A stretch of DNA of 64,000 nucleotides from Montifringilla adamsi. Taxonomy: Eukaryota; Chordata; Aves; Passeriformes; Passeridae. A program made the translations under genes and the position numbers. Where the stretch lies: positions 644,329 through 708,328 of the forward strand of contig JAGGNK010006002.1 in assembly GCA_017590115.1 (NCBI GenBank), written 5' to 3'. Position 1 is the stretch's first letter; the number at the start of each line of letters is the position of its first letter. This document shows positions 34,901-47,030 of the stretch, in pieces. Under the pieces are notes generated by a model. That model was not told the DNA's origin. It was given only the letters and a program-made list of their open reading frames with translations, and did not search any database.

Positions 34901-37900
34901 GGAAATGAGATCCATTGAGTCATTCAGAGTCTGGCCTGGCTGCCTGCCTTCTTTGTAATAACTTCTGAACATGAGTTTCACTCTGATTTGATGAAGTGGA
35001 GATCTCAATGGTACTATAAAGTTTGAGCATGTTCAGTAAAAAAGGTGATCAGGGAGATCCCCATGGTTCAGCCCTCACCAGCCAGGAGGGATGCACAGCT
35101 CCACTCCACAAACCACAAGGAAATCTTCATTCTTTCTCTTGTTTGGTTTTATCCCAAATGGTTTCAGACCAGACTTGGTTTATTTATCCTACAACGGTCA
35201 GGGGAAAAAAAATCTTAGATCCAGGGTGTAGTGGGATTTTTAAAAAAAAATTTTTTTAAAAGAAACACTAAGGATTTGCTCATCCCATTGTTCACTAGGG
35301 TGAAGTTTTCTCCACGGGCGCAGGCTGGAAACAAACATGCTTCCCCAGCCCTGCCCTTTCCTTTGGCTTCAGCCAGGATGAGGCTGCTCTTGCTGTGTCT
35401 GCTCCCCACCCCTCCCAGCCATGGGGCTGGGAAGTGTAAGTTTTTAATGGATTTTCTCATTATTTCATCATTCTGAGAACACAGGGAGGGAGGGATATCT
35501 TAGCCTGGCAAGATTTTCCCCAAGAATAATTGCTGGTGCCTTCTGCTTTCTCTGAGCTGTTGTGTGCACTTTATTTCTGTTAGATCTTAAATGAAGTGGT
35601 GGGTGTTTTCATATTTCTCTTTTTTTCTTACCTTCTGCTGTTTTCTCATAGACATTTTTTTTTCACAAACCAGCAGGATGATCTGCACATATTTACCCTA
35701 AAAGCACTTCTCCCTCCCCCTACATCCCACCTCCAGAAACCCTGGTACAAGTGAGAAGGCGTTTTTAGCTTTACCCTTCCCAAGTTTCTGGCTGTCCGTA
35801 TATTTAAACTTTTCACTTGTAGATCTCAATAGACAATCACAGGAATCTAAACTTCATTTCCAGGACAAACTGCAACATTGAGAAAACACACCCTTCTTAA
35901 AAGAGATTCCAATCCAACTAAGAGATTGCCTAAAGTATCCCAGGCTTTAATCCAAACTTCCTATTGGAAGCTGGTGACGTGCTTTTTAGGATGATCCAAG
36001 CTGGCAGGAAGTCCTCCCTAGTGTGTGGCCACACCTTAAACTTTGCTCAGCAACTTCTGTCCTTTCTTTCCCGGAGACTTCTGTAAATATAATTTCCCCT
36101 CAAAACCACCATTCCCTATTTTCTTCAATATAGTCTTCTTTTTCAGCCACCCCAGAGCCAGTTCTAGGTACCCTCCACAGATGGACAACCCAGAGTTTTC
36201 CTCATGAAGTGCAAGGCAAATTCACCCTCAGTCTGGGTTTCTGGGTTTTCCCTGCCTCTTGCTCTGCTCTGATTGCCACCAAAAAAAGCCTTGAATAGCA
36301 CTCTCATACTTTTCCATCCCTCTGATCATCTCTCCTAACATACTCTCCTTCTAGGATGTTCCAGTTGTATTTCCTCTTCCCTGATTCCTCCAAGGGCCAT
36401 ATTTCCCAGAAAGGCCAGACCTGGTGAGTGTCAGCAAGGTGGGCAGGAAGATGAGGCTGCCCAGCTTGTGAGGCATCACTAAGGTGACAGGGAGAAGCAG
36501 CAGATTCCTTGTTGCCATGGTGACCGGATGCTCCACACTGCCCAGAAGGCAGAATGCCCTGTGCTCCACATGTCTACCCATGGGACCCAAGGTGTTGGGG
36601 ACCCTAGGGATGCTGACTCTGGTGCTTTGGAATTGCTCAGGTAAAAGATCAGTGTGGAGGTGTATATAATCTACTCTGACTCCTTGGAAGACTGACTGGA
36701 GCCATGGAGAGGAACTAGAGTGAGGTGAGCACTCTGTGAGCTGGGCCTGAGCACTGGCCCTCTGCTTTCCCCCTTGGGGATCCACTGTTCTTGCCTTGGG
36801 ACCTCCCAGCCACTGTGCCTGCCTGCCAGCACCTTCCCATCTCCACCTGGGGACACCAAGAGGTGAGACCCGCAGAGCTCTCCTGCTGGACTCCCCTTAC
36901 CCACAGCTCCTCTCTCCTGGAGCTCTCTACATCCAGCCTGTGTCCAGCTGCTGGTGACAGGACCCTCCCCTCTCTGCCCACTCTGCCAATGACCTGGGCA
37001 GAGGATGTGGCTTCCCAGTCACAGCCAACATGAGCAGAGGTGTCCCAGTCTGACTCTGGTCTCCACAGCTCTGCTTAACACAGGAAGTGTCACTTCCTGA
37101 CACTTATTTCAACATTTTCTCTCCTCTAAGCACATAAACAACCTCAAGTCTGCCTGTAGGATGGTCCTATGTGGGACTGCATCCATCCGCATGCCACACA
37201 GGTTCCCAGCTTGCCCCGGTGAATTCCCAACCCTCCTCTCCCCTTGGCTCCAGGCCTGCTCTCTGCAATGCCTTGAAATTCCTCAGATGTGTCCCCAGCA
37301 TTTGTCCTGGGCCATGCTTTCATCCACAAGGAAAGCAGCCTGGACTCACTGCCAAAATCCTGTTGGGCTGGAGGTGACTGATCCCACCTGCTGCTGGCCG
37401 GGGAAAGGCAAGGCAGGGGGGTCCTGGCTCCTCTCAGCTGTGATGGGCTCTGTTCCCATGAGAAAAGAGAGGGGCAGGAGGGGAAACAGCCCCAAGGAAG
37501 GAGCAGGTCTGTGGAGCAGGTAAGGGTCACATAGAGACTCTCATGAGACCCAGTATCCCTTCAGCCACCACTGTACATTTTGTTTGTCCCCCCAACCACT
37601 TCACAATAGCTGAAATATCCAGCAAGGGAGAAGAGGAACACCCTTCTCTCTAAATTATTTGCCCCAAATAGCTCTGACTACAACCACTTTTTTGCTAATA
37701 AAGATTGGCTTCTAATTGATCTCTGCAGCACTGGCTGCTCCAGACACAGTGGGATTTGGGAGTTAGTGGGAGACCCATAGAGGTTAAATGAGGTGAGAGA
37801 AAGCAACATTCCCAGTCAGTCTTGCACTCAGTTTCCCTCCCATACCACTTTTTACATACCACTGAAAAAGCAGCCCCAGGGAAGAGCTAAAGCCAGAGCA

Positions 37901-38434
37901 TTTACTAGGGTCAAGGTTCATAGGACAGGGCAAGAGCAAGCACAACCTCAAATATCTTCATTTTCAGAGCCAGCTCTTGTCATGTGGGGACACAGGGCTT
38001 TGGAAAGGATTCCCACCTTCTTGACCTCAAGGATTGGTGTATATAGCTGGAATTTTGCTGAGCCCAGTGGCTGCCAGAGAGCCCAGAAGAGGGCAGCAAT
38101 ACCGTGCAGGAAGCTGGCACTTTTAACAGAAATTGGATCCTTTTAGAGGACAGAAATTCTGGATCTAAAATGCAGCAGGAGGAGGGGCTTGTTATGCTTT
38201 TTAGCATAGAATGAAACTCAGAACAGCAGCATTGGCCTAGCTCCAGGCTTGTGCTCAGTAGTTTCAGGGCATGAAGCCGTCCCAAGAAATTTCACAGGAA
38301 GTCTGGGATGGCAACAGTTTACTGAGGTTCAACCAAGAAACCAGTGCAATTCATCCACAGTATCCTGGGCAGGAATGCTAGGAACTGCCTGGAGCTGAGA
38401 GGAGGGAGGGGAGCTAAGTGTAAGTCTTGACCAG
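31983..38434. other. Long unique stretch, no gene recognised
   Basis: About 6.4 kb without a recognisable repeat. The 191-codon frame at 33801-34376 is Ser/Pro/Leu-rich with no domain and is taken as chance; so is the 144-codon minus frame at 36351-36785. A near-perfect RFX X-box lies at 36511-36524 and a CTCF-like word (CCAGAAGAGGGCAG) at 38083-38096. T-rich runs occur near 35250 and 35660. Confidence 0.5.
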
Positions 38435-38461
38435 CCTTCCTTCACTGCCAAGGTGGTCAGG
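38435..38461 (+). mobile_element. CR1 LINE left part, before the inserted LTR
   Basis: 'cttccttcactgccaaggtggtcagg' resembles the CR1 segment 'ttctttactgtgagggtggtgagg' that normally precedes 'ggcacaggctgccc', which resumes at 38772. The left boundary is uncertain. Confidence 0.5.
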
Positions 38462-38771
38462 TGTTGTGATAAGACACGAAATGATGACACAGACACTGCT
38501 GCTCTCGAGGGGAACAAAAAAGAAGAACCTTTATTTTCTGACTCCAACATTTATAGTTTTCCAAAGGTGACAGTGGATTGGAGGGTGACAGTGCCACCTC
38601 TCCAATGCCACTGGACAGACCAAGGGTCCATCAATTCTCTCCACCTCCATGAAAGAATGCAAAACATAGGTTATTTACAGAACTGTGTGTGAGAAAGTTT
38701 GTTGAAAGAATGTAAACATCAGAAGGCTTAACAAAGTCTTACAAAATCAGGGCGACAGTCAGGCACTGTCA
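38462..38771 (-). mobile_element. Short LTR (310 bp) with 4-bp target duplication
   Basis: Plus coordinates begin TGTTGTGATAAG and end CACTGTCA. Flanks share CAGG (38458-38461, 38772-38775). On the minus strand a TATA-type word (TATAAATG, about 38550-38557) precedes AATAAA (TTTATT at 38530-38535), in correct promoter to poly(A) order, and the LTR ends CACAACA. A four-base duplication fits ERV1-type integration. No internal sequence is left. Confidence 0.8.
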
Positions 38772-38932
38772 CAGGCTGCCCAGAGAAGTGGTAGAATCAA
38801 CATCCCTGGAACCATTCAAAAAACCTGCAGGTGTGGCACTAGTGGACATGGGTTTTGGTGGGCTTGGCAGTGCTGGGGGAACGGTGGACTTGATCTTGGA
38901 GGGCTGTTGCAACCTGAACAATTCTGTGCAGT
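38772..38932 (+). mobile_element. CR1 LINE 3' part, after the inserted LTR
   Basis: 'caggctgcccagagaagtggtagaatcaacatccctgg...ggtggacttgatcttggagg...cctgaacaattctgtg' is a plus-strand CR1 3' end with a decayed tail. Confidence 0.88.
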
Positions 38933-39413
38933 GGAGGTGGAGTAGGGGATGAGTGTGTGGTTGTGTGAAGGCAGGACTGTGAGCCTTCAGGTGGGAACTG
39001 CAGGAAGGAGCTTGCAGGAGGGCCTGTGGTCCCCTATAAAGCTCCACAGTTCTGCTGCTCCTCACAGCTCTTCAGTCTGTGGGGCTACAGAAGGGGTTTA
39101 AGCATAACTTTGGCATCAGTAGGCTGAAGGTGTGGAAAAAGGGAGTGCCAGCTTCCAGGATCTCTGAATCAGGGACAGTGGAGACCTTGAAGAAAGGAGA
39201 TGGGGAAAAAGGTGAGTCAGTTCTGGCTCTGTCCCCTGAATTTCTCTGCTGGGCTGGAGGTGAAGCCCCCAGAATAAATACGTGCATTTCCTGAGACACT
39301 GGGACAGAGAAGCACTGGGGCTCCCTCTCTGCTGTGCAGTCTGGATGTGCTCAACCTCCTCACTCACTCCCAGCTTCTCCCCTCTGCAAAATCCTGAAGA
39401 GGGCTGCATATAT
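38933..39413. other. Unique sequence, nothing recognised
   Basis: No exon, RNA or repeat recognised. Confidence 0.45.
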
Positions 39414-39607
39414 AGAGGGTGCTGGCACTGCCCAGGCTCCCCAGGGAATGGGCACGGCCCTGAGGCTGCCAGAGCTCCAGGAGTGTTTGAACAGCACTGC
39501 CAGGGATGCCCAGGGTGGGATTGTTGGGGGGTCTGTGCAGGGCAAGGAGTTGCACTTGATGATCCTGTGAGTCCCTTCATACTCAGGGTATTCTGGGATT
39601 CTATGAA
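39414..39607 (+). mobile_element. CR1 LINE 3' end with tail
   Basis: 'gctggcactgcccaggctccccagggaatgggcacggccctgaggctgcc...gggattgttgg...ggtattctgggattctatgaa' is the plus-strand version of the 19370/29261/44008 subfamily, with the tail at the right end. Confidence 0.92.
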
Positions 39608-39920
39608 ACCCCTTTGGAATGACCCTGCAGAGCTGCAGCCCAAACCACCACCAATGCTAATGAGGCACAGCTAATGCCCCTCTGCTGCCTTGAGGAGGCT
39701 GAGCCTGTGCCAGGGACCCAGCAGAGTGTCACGAGGCCAGCTTGGCACCGCGTGGTGTGAGGAGGCAGTGGCAGCTGCTCCCAAACTCAGCTCAGCTTAC
39801 AGGGAACAGATTCCTTCTGACTAATCCTGAGACAAGTGTAATTAGCAGGTCTGTGGCAGGGGCTGGGGCAGGGGCTGTGGCTCTCGCCTGTCCCCAGCTG
39901 GGTGGGCTGGACTGGGAGTT

Positions 39921-39976
39921 CACAGATCACACAATATTCTGGGTTGGAAGGGATCCATAAGGATCATTGAGTACAA
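39921..39976 (-). mobile_element. CR1 LINE 3' tip
   Basis: 'cacagatcacacaatattctgggttggaagggatccataaggatcattgag' is a minus-strand CR1 tail of about 55 bp. Confidence 0.85.
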
Positions 39977-41771
39977 GTTGATGGGGAAGGAGTGGGTGGT
40001 TCTCAATACAAGCTGGTTCACCCGTACAATCCAGGGCTGAGCAAAAGCCTGGCAGTGAAATTCCCAATACCCAAGTCAGTCTCCTCCTGGAGGGTTCAAA
40101 GAACCGGGCCATGGAAGAGGTTTGAGCCGAGCAGGACTGGTGGCCTGGAAATGGGCAAATGTCCAGCATGGCTGAAACAAGCCCAGGTCTGGCACACAAG
40201 TATGTGAATGTCCTAGGATTCCTGTCTAGGATTCATGAAAAACCTCTTTTGGTTCATCAAGTTTTGTGTGTTTCTGGTGCTTCCCTAAACCATGTGATAG
40301 TTTAAACCCCCCTGCCTTCCTGGGGCTGCCGTTCCCAATGAATGTGATAAACAAAGGCTGCTCCTGTTTGGGTTTAATTCAAAAGCCTGTTAAGCACCCA
40401 CGTTACTTTCAGCGTCTGGGGTTGTTTGTGTCAACATAGGTTTAGATCCCTGGACTGGAATCTAAGAAAAAGACCAAGATCATTAGGAAAACCAAAGGGA
40501 TTTTTGGTGTGGGGTGATAAGGCAGTAAGTGGCAGCAACACAACTACTTGCAATCATCTGCCCACGCTGCTGCTTAACCAGACTGAGATAACTAATTGAT
40601 GCTTATGTTTGCAAGCAATCATCTTGAAAATATTCTAATTTATGTTAGATTCAGTCCTGCTGGATCCAAAAATGTCTTCTGTTAGAGCAATTCTGTGCAT
40701 GTGTGTGCATGTAATAGAACCTTTCCAGAAGTAATTCAGGAGCAAAAGTTTCATCTTTCCTATGTCCCACAACAAATGTCATTTAAAACAAACGAACAAA
40801 CAACAAAAACAAAAGGTAGTTTGGCCCAGAATTTATTTTATGCCTGAAATCCAACCAGAACACTGTGATGAACTGAGTGGGGAAAAGGCAATGAGAAAAT
40901 TTGACTGGCCAGAACGAAAGACAAACAAAATGTATGGGATAAATAGAAATACTTAATTTCAAATGGGAAGCACAAAACATTTCAGCACAAAGTAAGCAGA
41001 CCTGTCAGCTATATAGCTGGGGAGAGGTTTTTCTCTGAAAATGAAAACATGGTGAAATTTCTCAAATTTCTGGAGGTCACAGAGTCAGTCTTACACAGCC
41101 AGGGGGAAAGTGCCAAGTACAGCTGACGCCTAGTGTTCTGCAGAGGCCTGAATCCAGCTGAGTAAGTTACTGAACTTACTCCTCAGTAAGTTCAGGATTT
41201 ATATGTTCTCCCCAAGATGCCAAACACCTTTCCTTTCATGTACCTCTTCCCTCATTCTCCTTTCCACCATCAGCAACTGTATACCCCAAAGTATGTCCTG
41301 GCTTTGTATATGTGGGAATTGCTGTCCTGGTTGGAAAGGTGGGAAGACTCTGTCCTTAAATACTGCAGTTTTGCTCCCATGCAGATTTTAATTTTCAATT
41401 TTCTTTGCCTCCATGCTGTGGAATGGGTACTCCACAGATTCACATGACAGGCCAAGGGAGGACTGGCAGAGCAGAGCTGAATTGGACCCTCCCACTGCAT
41501 GTTGGTTTCCATGGCAACTGCTCCTTTCTGTGCTCTCAGGAATTGCTCAAACTATCCTCCTGCACCAGAGCCCCCACTTGCTGGGACTGCCCCCCTTGCT
41601 GGGCGTCTGAGGGGGCCAAAGGGCTGTAGTGCATGTCCTGAAGACACATGGGATGAGCCAGGGGTGGCACACAGGTGAGATGCTCCAGAGGAAAATCTAC
41701 AGAGTGTCTTCAGCATTCTGGTATCAGTGGCAATGGACAGACGTTCCAGAGGGTGAGGCATTGAATCAATT
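39977..41771. other. Unique sequence with an RFX X-box
   Basis: No exon or repeat recognised up to the CR1 tail. The perfect X-box at 41505-41518 is listed separately. The last 130 bp could be decayed CR1. Confidence 0.45.
41505..41518. promoter_or_regulatory. RFX X-box, full consensus match
   Basis: GTTTCCATGGCAAC matches GTHNYYATRRNAAC at all 14 positions and is nearly palindromic. Such sites are bound by RFX factors, for example at cilium genes. No promoter is recognised here. Confidence 0.5.
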
Positions 41772-41851
41772 TGGTCCAGTAGAAGGTGGCAGGGGGTGAA
41801 ATGAGATGATCTTCAAGGCCCTTTCCAGCCCAAACCATTTTATGATTCTAA
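41772..41851 (+). mobile_element. CR1 LINE 3' end
   Basis: 'gtccagtagaaggtggcagggggtgaaatgagatgatcttcaaggccctttccagcccaaaccattttatgattct' is a plus-strand CR1 3' end with tail. Confidence 0.88.
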
Positions 41852-42540
41852 GGACAGGTTCTCTGTCACAGACAGCTCCTGCCAAAAGGTACCAACAAAG
41901 TGGAAAACTCATTCCTGACCCTCCCCAGAGGAGAACATCTCCTTGGCAGTGCTTTCATCCCTGAGCTGGAGACAGCAATCTTTGAAGAAATGAGATGTAG
42001 AAATTCTTGTGCAGACAATAAATCACAGAAGCGATTCACTTTGAACTCATGTAAAATATGAATACAGAGCTGCTCCACCATCTCAAGTGGACAGAGCTAA
42101 TTGTCTGAATGCTGATGGGCAAAGGGCTTCTTTGCCAGCACTGTCAGTAGGCAGCAATTAATTAAAAGTGTTCCTGGGTAATTTTGCATATCTTTTCTTT
42201 CAAGCTCAAAAGGACCATGAACGACTTAGTCTGCTCTTCCTCCTCCAAGGATACAGCACTTACTGTCATATGCAAGATGAAGGAGATAATTAATGCATTT
42301 TGCTCACTGCTGAGGAGTTCTCAGCTGGACACTGTGGGGTTTTTTGTATCATGCCTTAAAAGATGACAAATTAGAGAGGTTCCTGCCTGAACCACTCCCT
42401 CCACAGAACTGTGGGGTCAAGTGTGTCCAGGTCAGGTCAGAAAAGGTTAAAGGGGCAGGGGTTATCAGTCCCAGAAACGGTGTTTTATAAATGACGGTTC
42501 ACATACACTGAAAGACAAGTGAGTATATCAGCATAATTTA
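41852..42540. other. Unique sequence with AT-rich homeodomain-type words
   Basis: Contains CAATTAATTAAAAG near 42157 and GATAATTAATGCATTTTGC near 42285, which resemble homeodomain/POU sites. No exon recognised. Conservation cannot be judged from one sequence. Confidence 0.35.
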
Positions 42541-42720
42541 TAGAATCATAGATTGATGGGTTAGATTGGGACTTAAAGTCAACTCCTCTGACAAGCTACT
42601 GGTTCTCAGAGAGCTTAAGCCCTCAGCAAACCCTCGGAGAAACCCCTTTAAGGTATCTACACCCACTGTCATCTGAGTTCAATAATTTAATTCTCATTGC
42701 ATGATAATCTAATATCCAGC
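42541..42720 (-). mobile_element. CR1 LINE 3' fragment, decayed
   Basis: 'tagaatcatagattgatgggttagattgggacttaaagtc' is a degraded CR1 tail and 3' end on the minus strand, continuing to 'ctaatatccagcc'. Confidence 0.75.
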
Positions 42721-42730
42721 CAAAACCTTG

Positions 42731-42807
42731 GAACAGCCTGGTCTACTAGAAAGTGTCCTTGCCCATGCAGGAGGTTGGAACTAGATGGTTTTTAAGTGAA
42801 ACCACCC
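42731..42807 (+). mobile_element. CR1 LINE fragment in opposite orientation
   Basis: 'gaacagcctggtctactagaaagtgtccttgcccatgcaggaggttggaactagatgg' is plus-strand CR1 close to its 3' end, lacking the tail. It lies back-to-back with the minus-strand copy upstream. Confidence 0.8.
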
Positions 42808-44007
42808 GGAGCTCAAGTTGCTGACCTCACCACGAAGTGCCACAGTGGTTCTGTGCTTGGCATCATGTTCTGAGGCAGCTTTGCTGGACTTCATTGTCCT
42901 GGGTAGGAAGGTACTGGGTTTCTTTGCACAGTCCCTCTGGGGCTGTAATTAGGGGCTGTGATTATTTCAGCACTGTAGGGTTTGTTCTGCACTGCTCAGA
43001 CTTTGGGGGGGTCAGAGCAAGGATCTTGATGGGTCACTGAGGTGGCTGGAGGAAGAAGCCAAAGTCACCCACAGCCCTCCTGCTGCACTTTTGTGATTCC
43101 TGCAGTTAGTGCAGAGCAGGCAAAGCAGTCACAATTAAAACAATACCTATTCAAGATGAAATTATAATTACTGAGGTGTTTTTATGTATATTTGGCAAAC
43201 ACTGAGGAGCTGAGCAACCGCCCTGAATGTCCTGGTGCAAAGGCTGTTCTCAACTATAGTTACGGCTCAATGCAATACAATTTTTATGTTTCTATTTTAG
43301 TTCTTTTCATTTATTGCCTCTTTTCTGCTTTTTGTTGTTTTTAGGATGAGTTGCATCCTGTTAAGCGTGCTGTGAACTCTCTTACAGTGATTTCTCTGTA
43401 AATGTTGAGTAAAATGCTTTTGGCCAGATGAGAGAGGCAGAGACGCAGCTGGACTCTCCTGGCTGTTGTCCCTGGGCTGGGCTGTGTTTTGTGGTGCTCA
43501 GCTGGCCTTGAGTGACCACAATGGGTAGGTGGTACCAGCAGCAGGTACTTTCTGCAGCACTCTTCATCCAGCCCATAAGTTTCCTCTGGCACATCTGACC
43601 CATCACATCTGATTCTTCTGGAAAAGAATTTCCACAAAGCAATGTCTCATTTAACACAGTCAAGGGAGATGGGTGCTCTTCTGTCAAGATCCTCAAGCCT
43701 TTCCCAGTAATACAGTCTACTCCTTTTTCCCCACCATGCTCTTGCCCTGGGCAGGCTGATGGTTTGATCACTGCACTTGTTCGCTTGTTTCTGCATTTGA
43801 AGCAGAGGTTTCTGTGGTCACACAAGGCAAAGGGACAACTTGGCTGGGTAATGTTGCTACAAGCTAGAGAATATCAGCATCACATCTATTTCTTGGTGTT
43901 TGCTCTCGCCTGACTTGACCATTTGATTGGCAGCTTCACGGGATTACCTTCCTCACTGAGAGAAATGTGTGGGTCCCACAGGCCTGGTGGTCATGGTTGT
44001 GTGATTC
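42808..44007. other. Unique sequence, possible non-coding conserved element
   Basis: 43125-43200 has AT-rich words such as AAATTATAATTACTGA and TATATTTGGCAAACA (homeodomain- and forkhead-type). No exon recognised; minus frames at 43341-43825 lack domains. Confidence 0.35.
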
Positions 44008-44450
44008 AGAGAATCCCAGAATATCCTGAGCTGGAAGCAACACACAGGATCATTGGGTCCAACTCCTGGCCCTGCCCAGACCCCCAGCAATCCCACCCTG
44101 GGCATCCCTGGCAGCACTGTCCAAACCCTCCTGGAGCTCTGGCAGCCTCAGGGTCAGGACCATTCCCTGGGGAGCCTGGGCAGTGCCAGCACCTCTGGGG
44201 GAAGAACCTTTGAGATCCATCCCAATTACCCTGGCCCAGCTCCAGCTGTTCCCTGGGTCCTGTACCTGTCCCAGAGCAGAGATCAGAGCTGCCCTTGGGG
44301 AGGAGCTGCAGACCCCAGTGAGTCTCCCCTCAGTCCCCTCTTCCACAGGTAAATAAGCCAAATTACTTCAGCTGCTCCTTGTGTGGCCCCTCCAGACCCT
44401 TCCCCATCTTCACAGTCCTCCTCTGGACAATTTTTAATAGCTTTATATCA
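44008..44450 (-). mobile_element. CR1 LINE 3' fragment, about 440 bp
   Basis: Starts at 'cagagaatcccagaatatcctgagctgg' and follows the same word order as 19370-19890, ending near 'cctcctctggacaatttttaatagc'. The octamer tail is partly kept. Confidence 0.92.
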
Positions 44451-46311
44451 TTAAATGCAATGTATCCTTATATTCATATCCATTACTCCCATCTAGGTAA
44501 TGGGAGTGTTGGCTCTGAAGGGTAACAAGTGCAAGTGTGGGTCTTAGAGCAGCAAGTGCAGTTCCAGTTTCCTGAGAGCAGTCAGCAATGTCTCACCCTG
44601 GTTGACACAGTCACAGGCTCACATCTAGCAGAGTCTCCAAAAATATTCCACTGGGAAGCGATTTTGGTCTTTTGGCATGGTTTGGCCCCCTGGGAAGTAT
44701 CAAGTTGAAATGCAGCACTATAATTAACAACTGACAGCTTAAATAATGAGAGGGAGCTGGGAGGCTGGGAACACATCCTCTCTCCCAACAGAGCTGTGGG
44801 GGTGGGCAGGCAAGGCAAACACTGCCGGGAGGAATTACTGCCTCGGAGGGGGGATGTCAAACAGCTGTCAGCACGGGTTCTGATCCAGGCAGGGAACTGT
44901 CGGGAGCAACAGTCACTTTGGCGCACAGGGCTGCTGTAGGAACACGGTCAGTTCAGCATGGAGGAGACTGTCAGGAGGAACACAGTCAGTGTGGCACAGA
45001 AGGTCTATTGGGAGCACAATCAGTTCAGCACAGAGATCTTTTTACTTGTGTTTTTCCATTCCACAGAACAGTGTGTACTGGGATGGAGTGACACTTTTGT
45101 CCCTATCTTTCGGGAAGGTAAGAAGGACTCTCAGTGGAAGCAGCTGAGTTGTAATGTTTCCTATTGCTGACCAGTGACACAAGTTTGACTCCACTTCCCC
45201 AGTGACCCTGTGGCAGGAAACAAACCTGTTGTGGTTGAGCTGCAGCCAGGACACTGCTGCTGCACCAGCAGCAGATGGGGAATATGTTGGCCAGAGTCCT
45301 CTTGAGCTTCTCTTCCCCTTCACACCTGAGATATAACTGAGATAACCTGAGATATAATTGCTGCTGAAAGGGCAGCAATTCAGACTACAAGGTGTTGTCA
45401 TCAGTTAAAGGCTTTTCTATGTGTGTGATGGTCAGGCTGGTGTCCACATCAATGTCTTCCATTCCTCTTCCTCCCCCCCACCACTTCCATGACCACCAGT
45501 AGATGCATCTCTGTTTCCTTCAGCCAGTCCCATAAGGAAAGGGAGAAAGCTGTGGCTGAGCCAAATGGTTGTATTTCACTGGGAAATAAACAGATGGAAC
45601 AGACAGATGGGAGAACAAAGCTATATATATTTATTTTTTTTTATTGCACAGATATTTAATAACCAATAAGATGGGTCCTGGACCACAAAAATCTCGGGCA
45701 TGTGTTGCCATGGCAATGTGCACACAATTCCAATGAGATGCAGGAAAGAAATCTTTTGTGTTGTTAGGAAGCCCTCTAAAATAAAAATAAATGAGATTTA
45801 AATGAGTGATTACAGCTGCCTCAAGGAACACCTGCTAAAAGCTTTGGGTCAGACCATTTACCAGACTATGGTGGTTATTTTTTGGGTTTTGGGGTTTTTT
45901 TAATGCAGCAGTGGCAGTGTCCTTTGGAGCCAAAGCTGAGGGGCAGGAGGAGGAAAGAGTTGTCATTAGTTATTCAGGTATCAGCCTGGGGACACTGAAG
46001 TCTGCTCAGGCCAAAGTGGGTTAAAATTTCAGGGCTTAAATGGCATAAAAATAGCAGATTTATAAAGATATGAGCCACTGCCTCCCCTGTGTTGGCCTGA
46101 CATTGAGCCGATAGCTGCAAGTGGTAAAATGGTGAATTTAGTTCTCTCTGAATTTTTCATAACTGAAGCCCTGGAAGAATACAATGGGTTGGATGATTAT
46201 GTTTGTAAGGCTGCAACATTGGGGCTTGTTAGAGCTTTCATGTATTGCCAACTCTCCCTGTGAGAACAGGAAAGAAATATTCAGTTTCACTATTTAATGG
46301 TTGTGGTGATA
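44451..46311. other. Unique sequence with a minisatellite and an X-box-like site
   Basis: Holds the four-unit minisatellite at 44894-45036 and GTTGCCATGGCAAT at 45704-45717, an RFX X-box with one mismatch. No exon recognised. Confidence 0.45.
44894..45036 (+). repeat. Diverged minisatellite, four units of 33-37 bp
   Basis: Units at 44894, 44931, 44964 and 45001 share the pattern 'ctgtyrggagsaacacagtcagttyrgcacagrg'. They differ at many positions, so the array is old. It contains no open frame of note. Confidence 0.75.
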
Positions 46312-46575
46312 TCACAGAATCATCCAGGTTGGAAAAGACATCCAAGATCATTGATCCAACCTGTGCCCAATCCCCACCTTGGCACCCAGACCAGAGCACT
46401 GAGGGACATGTCCAGTCCTTCCTTGGACACCTCTGGGGATGGAGATTTCACTACCTCCCTGGGCAGCCCCTGCGAAGCCTGACCACCCTTTCCATGAAGA
46501 AATCCCTCCTGGTGTCCAACCTGAACTTTCCCTGGCACAGCTTAAGACTAAGTCCTTTCATCCATCTCAGTCTGT
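46312..46575 (-). mobile_element. CR1 LINE 3' fragment
   Basis: 'atcacagaatcatccaggttggaaaagacatccaagatcattgatccaacctgtgccc...cctggtgtccaacctgaactttccctggcacagc' is a minus-strand CR1 of the subfamily also found at 57194. Confidence 0.92.
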
Positions 46576-47030
46576 CATCTCCTGTATCTGGGCTTGCTGG
46601 ACTCTCCACAAATACATTCCCCACGTGGCCAAATCTCTCTTTGTTTTTCCCTGGATTTTCACATCCCATCAGTCCTCACAGAAACAGTTCTTGATCTCTT
46701 TCCTGAAAAACTTGTTCTGCATATGCCACAGATGAACCACTGTCACAAAGTCTTTGCTTACTCGAGTGTCTTTCCAGAGTGGGATGGTATTCTGTGTTCA
46801 GGGTCAGTACAGTTTCTTCATTACTGAGCATTACCCTGAGTCCTAAAAGCAGTCTTCTGAACCTGCCTTTAGGTTCTGGCTGTGGTAACATCTAAGATGC
46901 CTCAAGAGGTTCTCTGAGTCTCTTACACTAGTGCTGTGATGGAGCTGACAGGGAGCTTTCACACAAATTAGTTGCTTCTGTTGTAGGAAGGACTGGGACA
47001 AAATGCACATCAACTGGGACAAAACCCACG
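46576..47030. other. Unique or strongly decayed sequence
   Basis: The first 100 bp after the CR1 copy could be its decayed 5' continuation. No gene recognised. Confidence 0.35.

Noticed and set aside
35240..35270. A/T-run palindrome as a terminator or hairpin
   Set aside because: Simple poly(A)/poly(T) sequence; no gene ends here.
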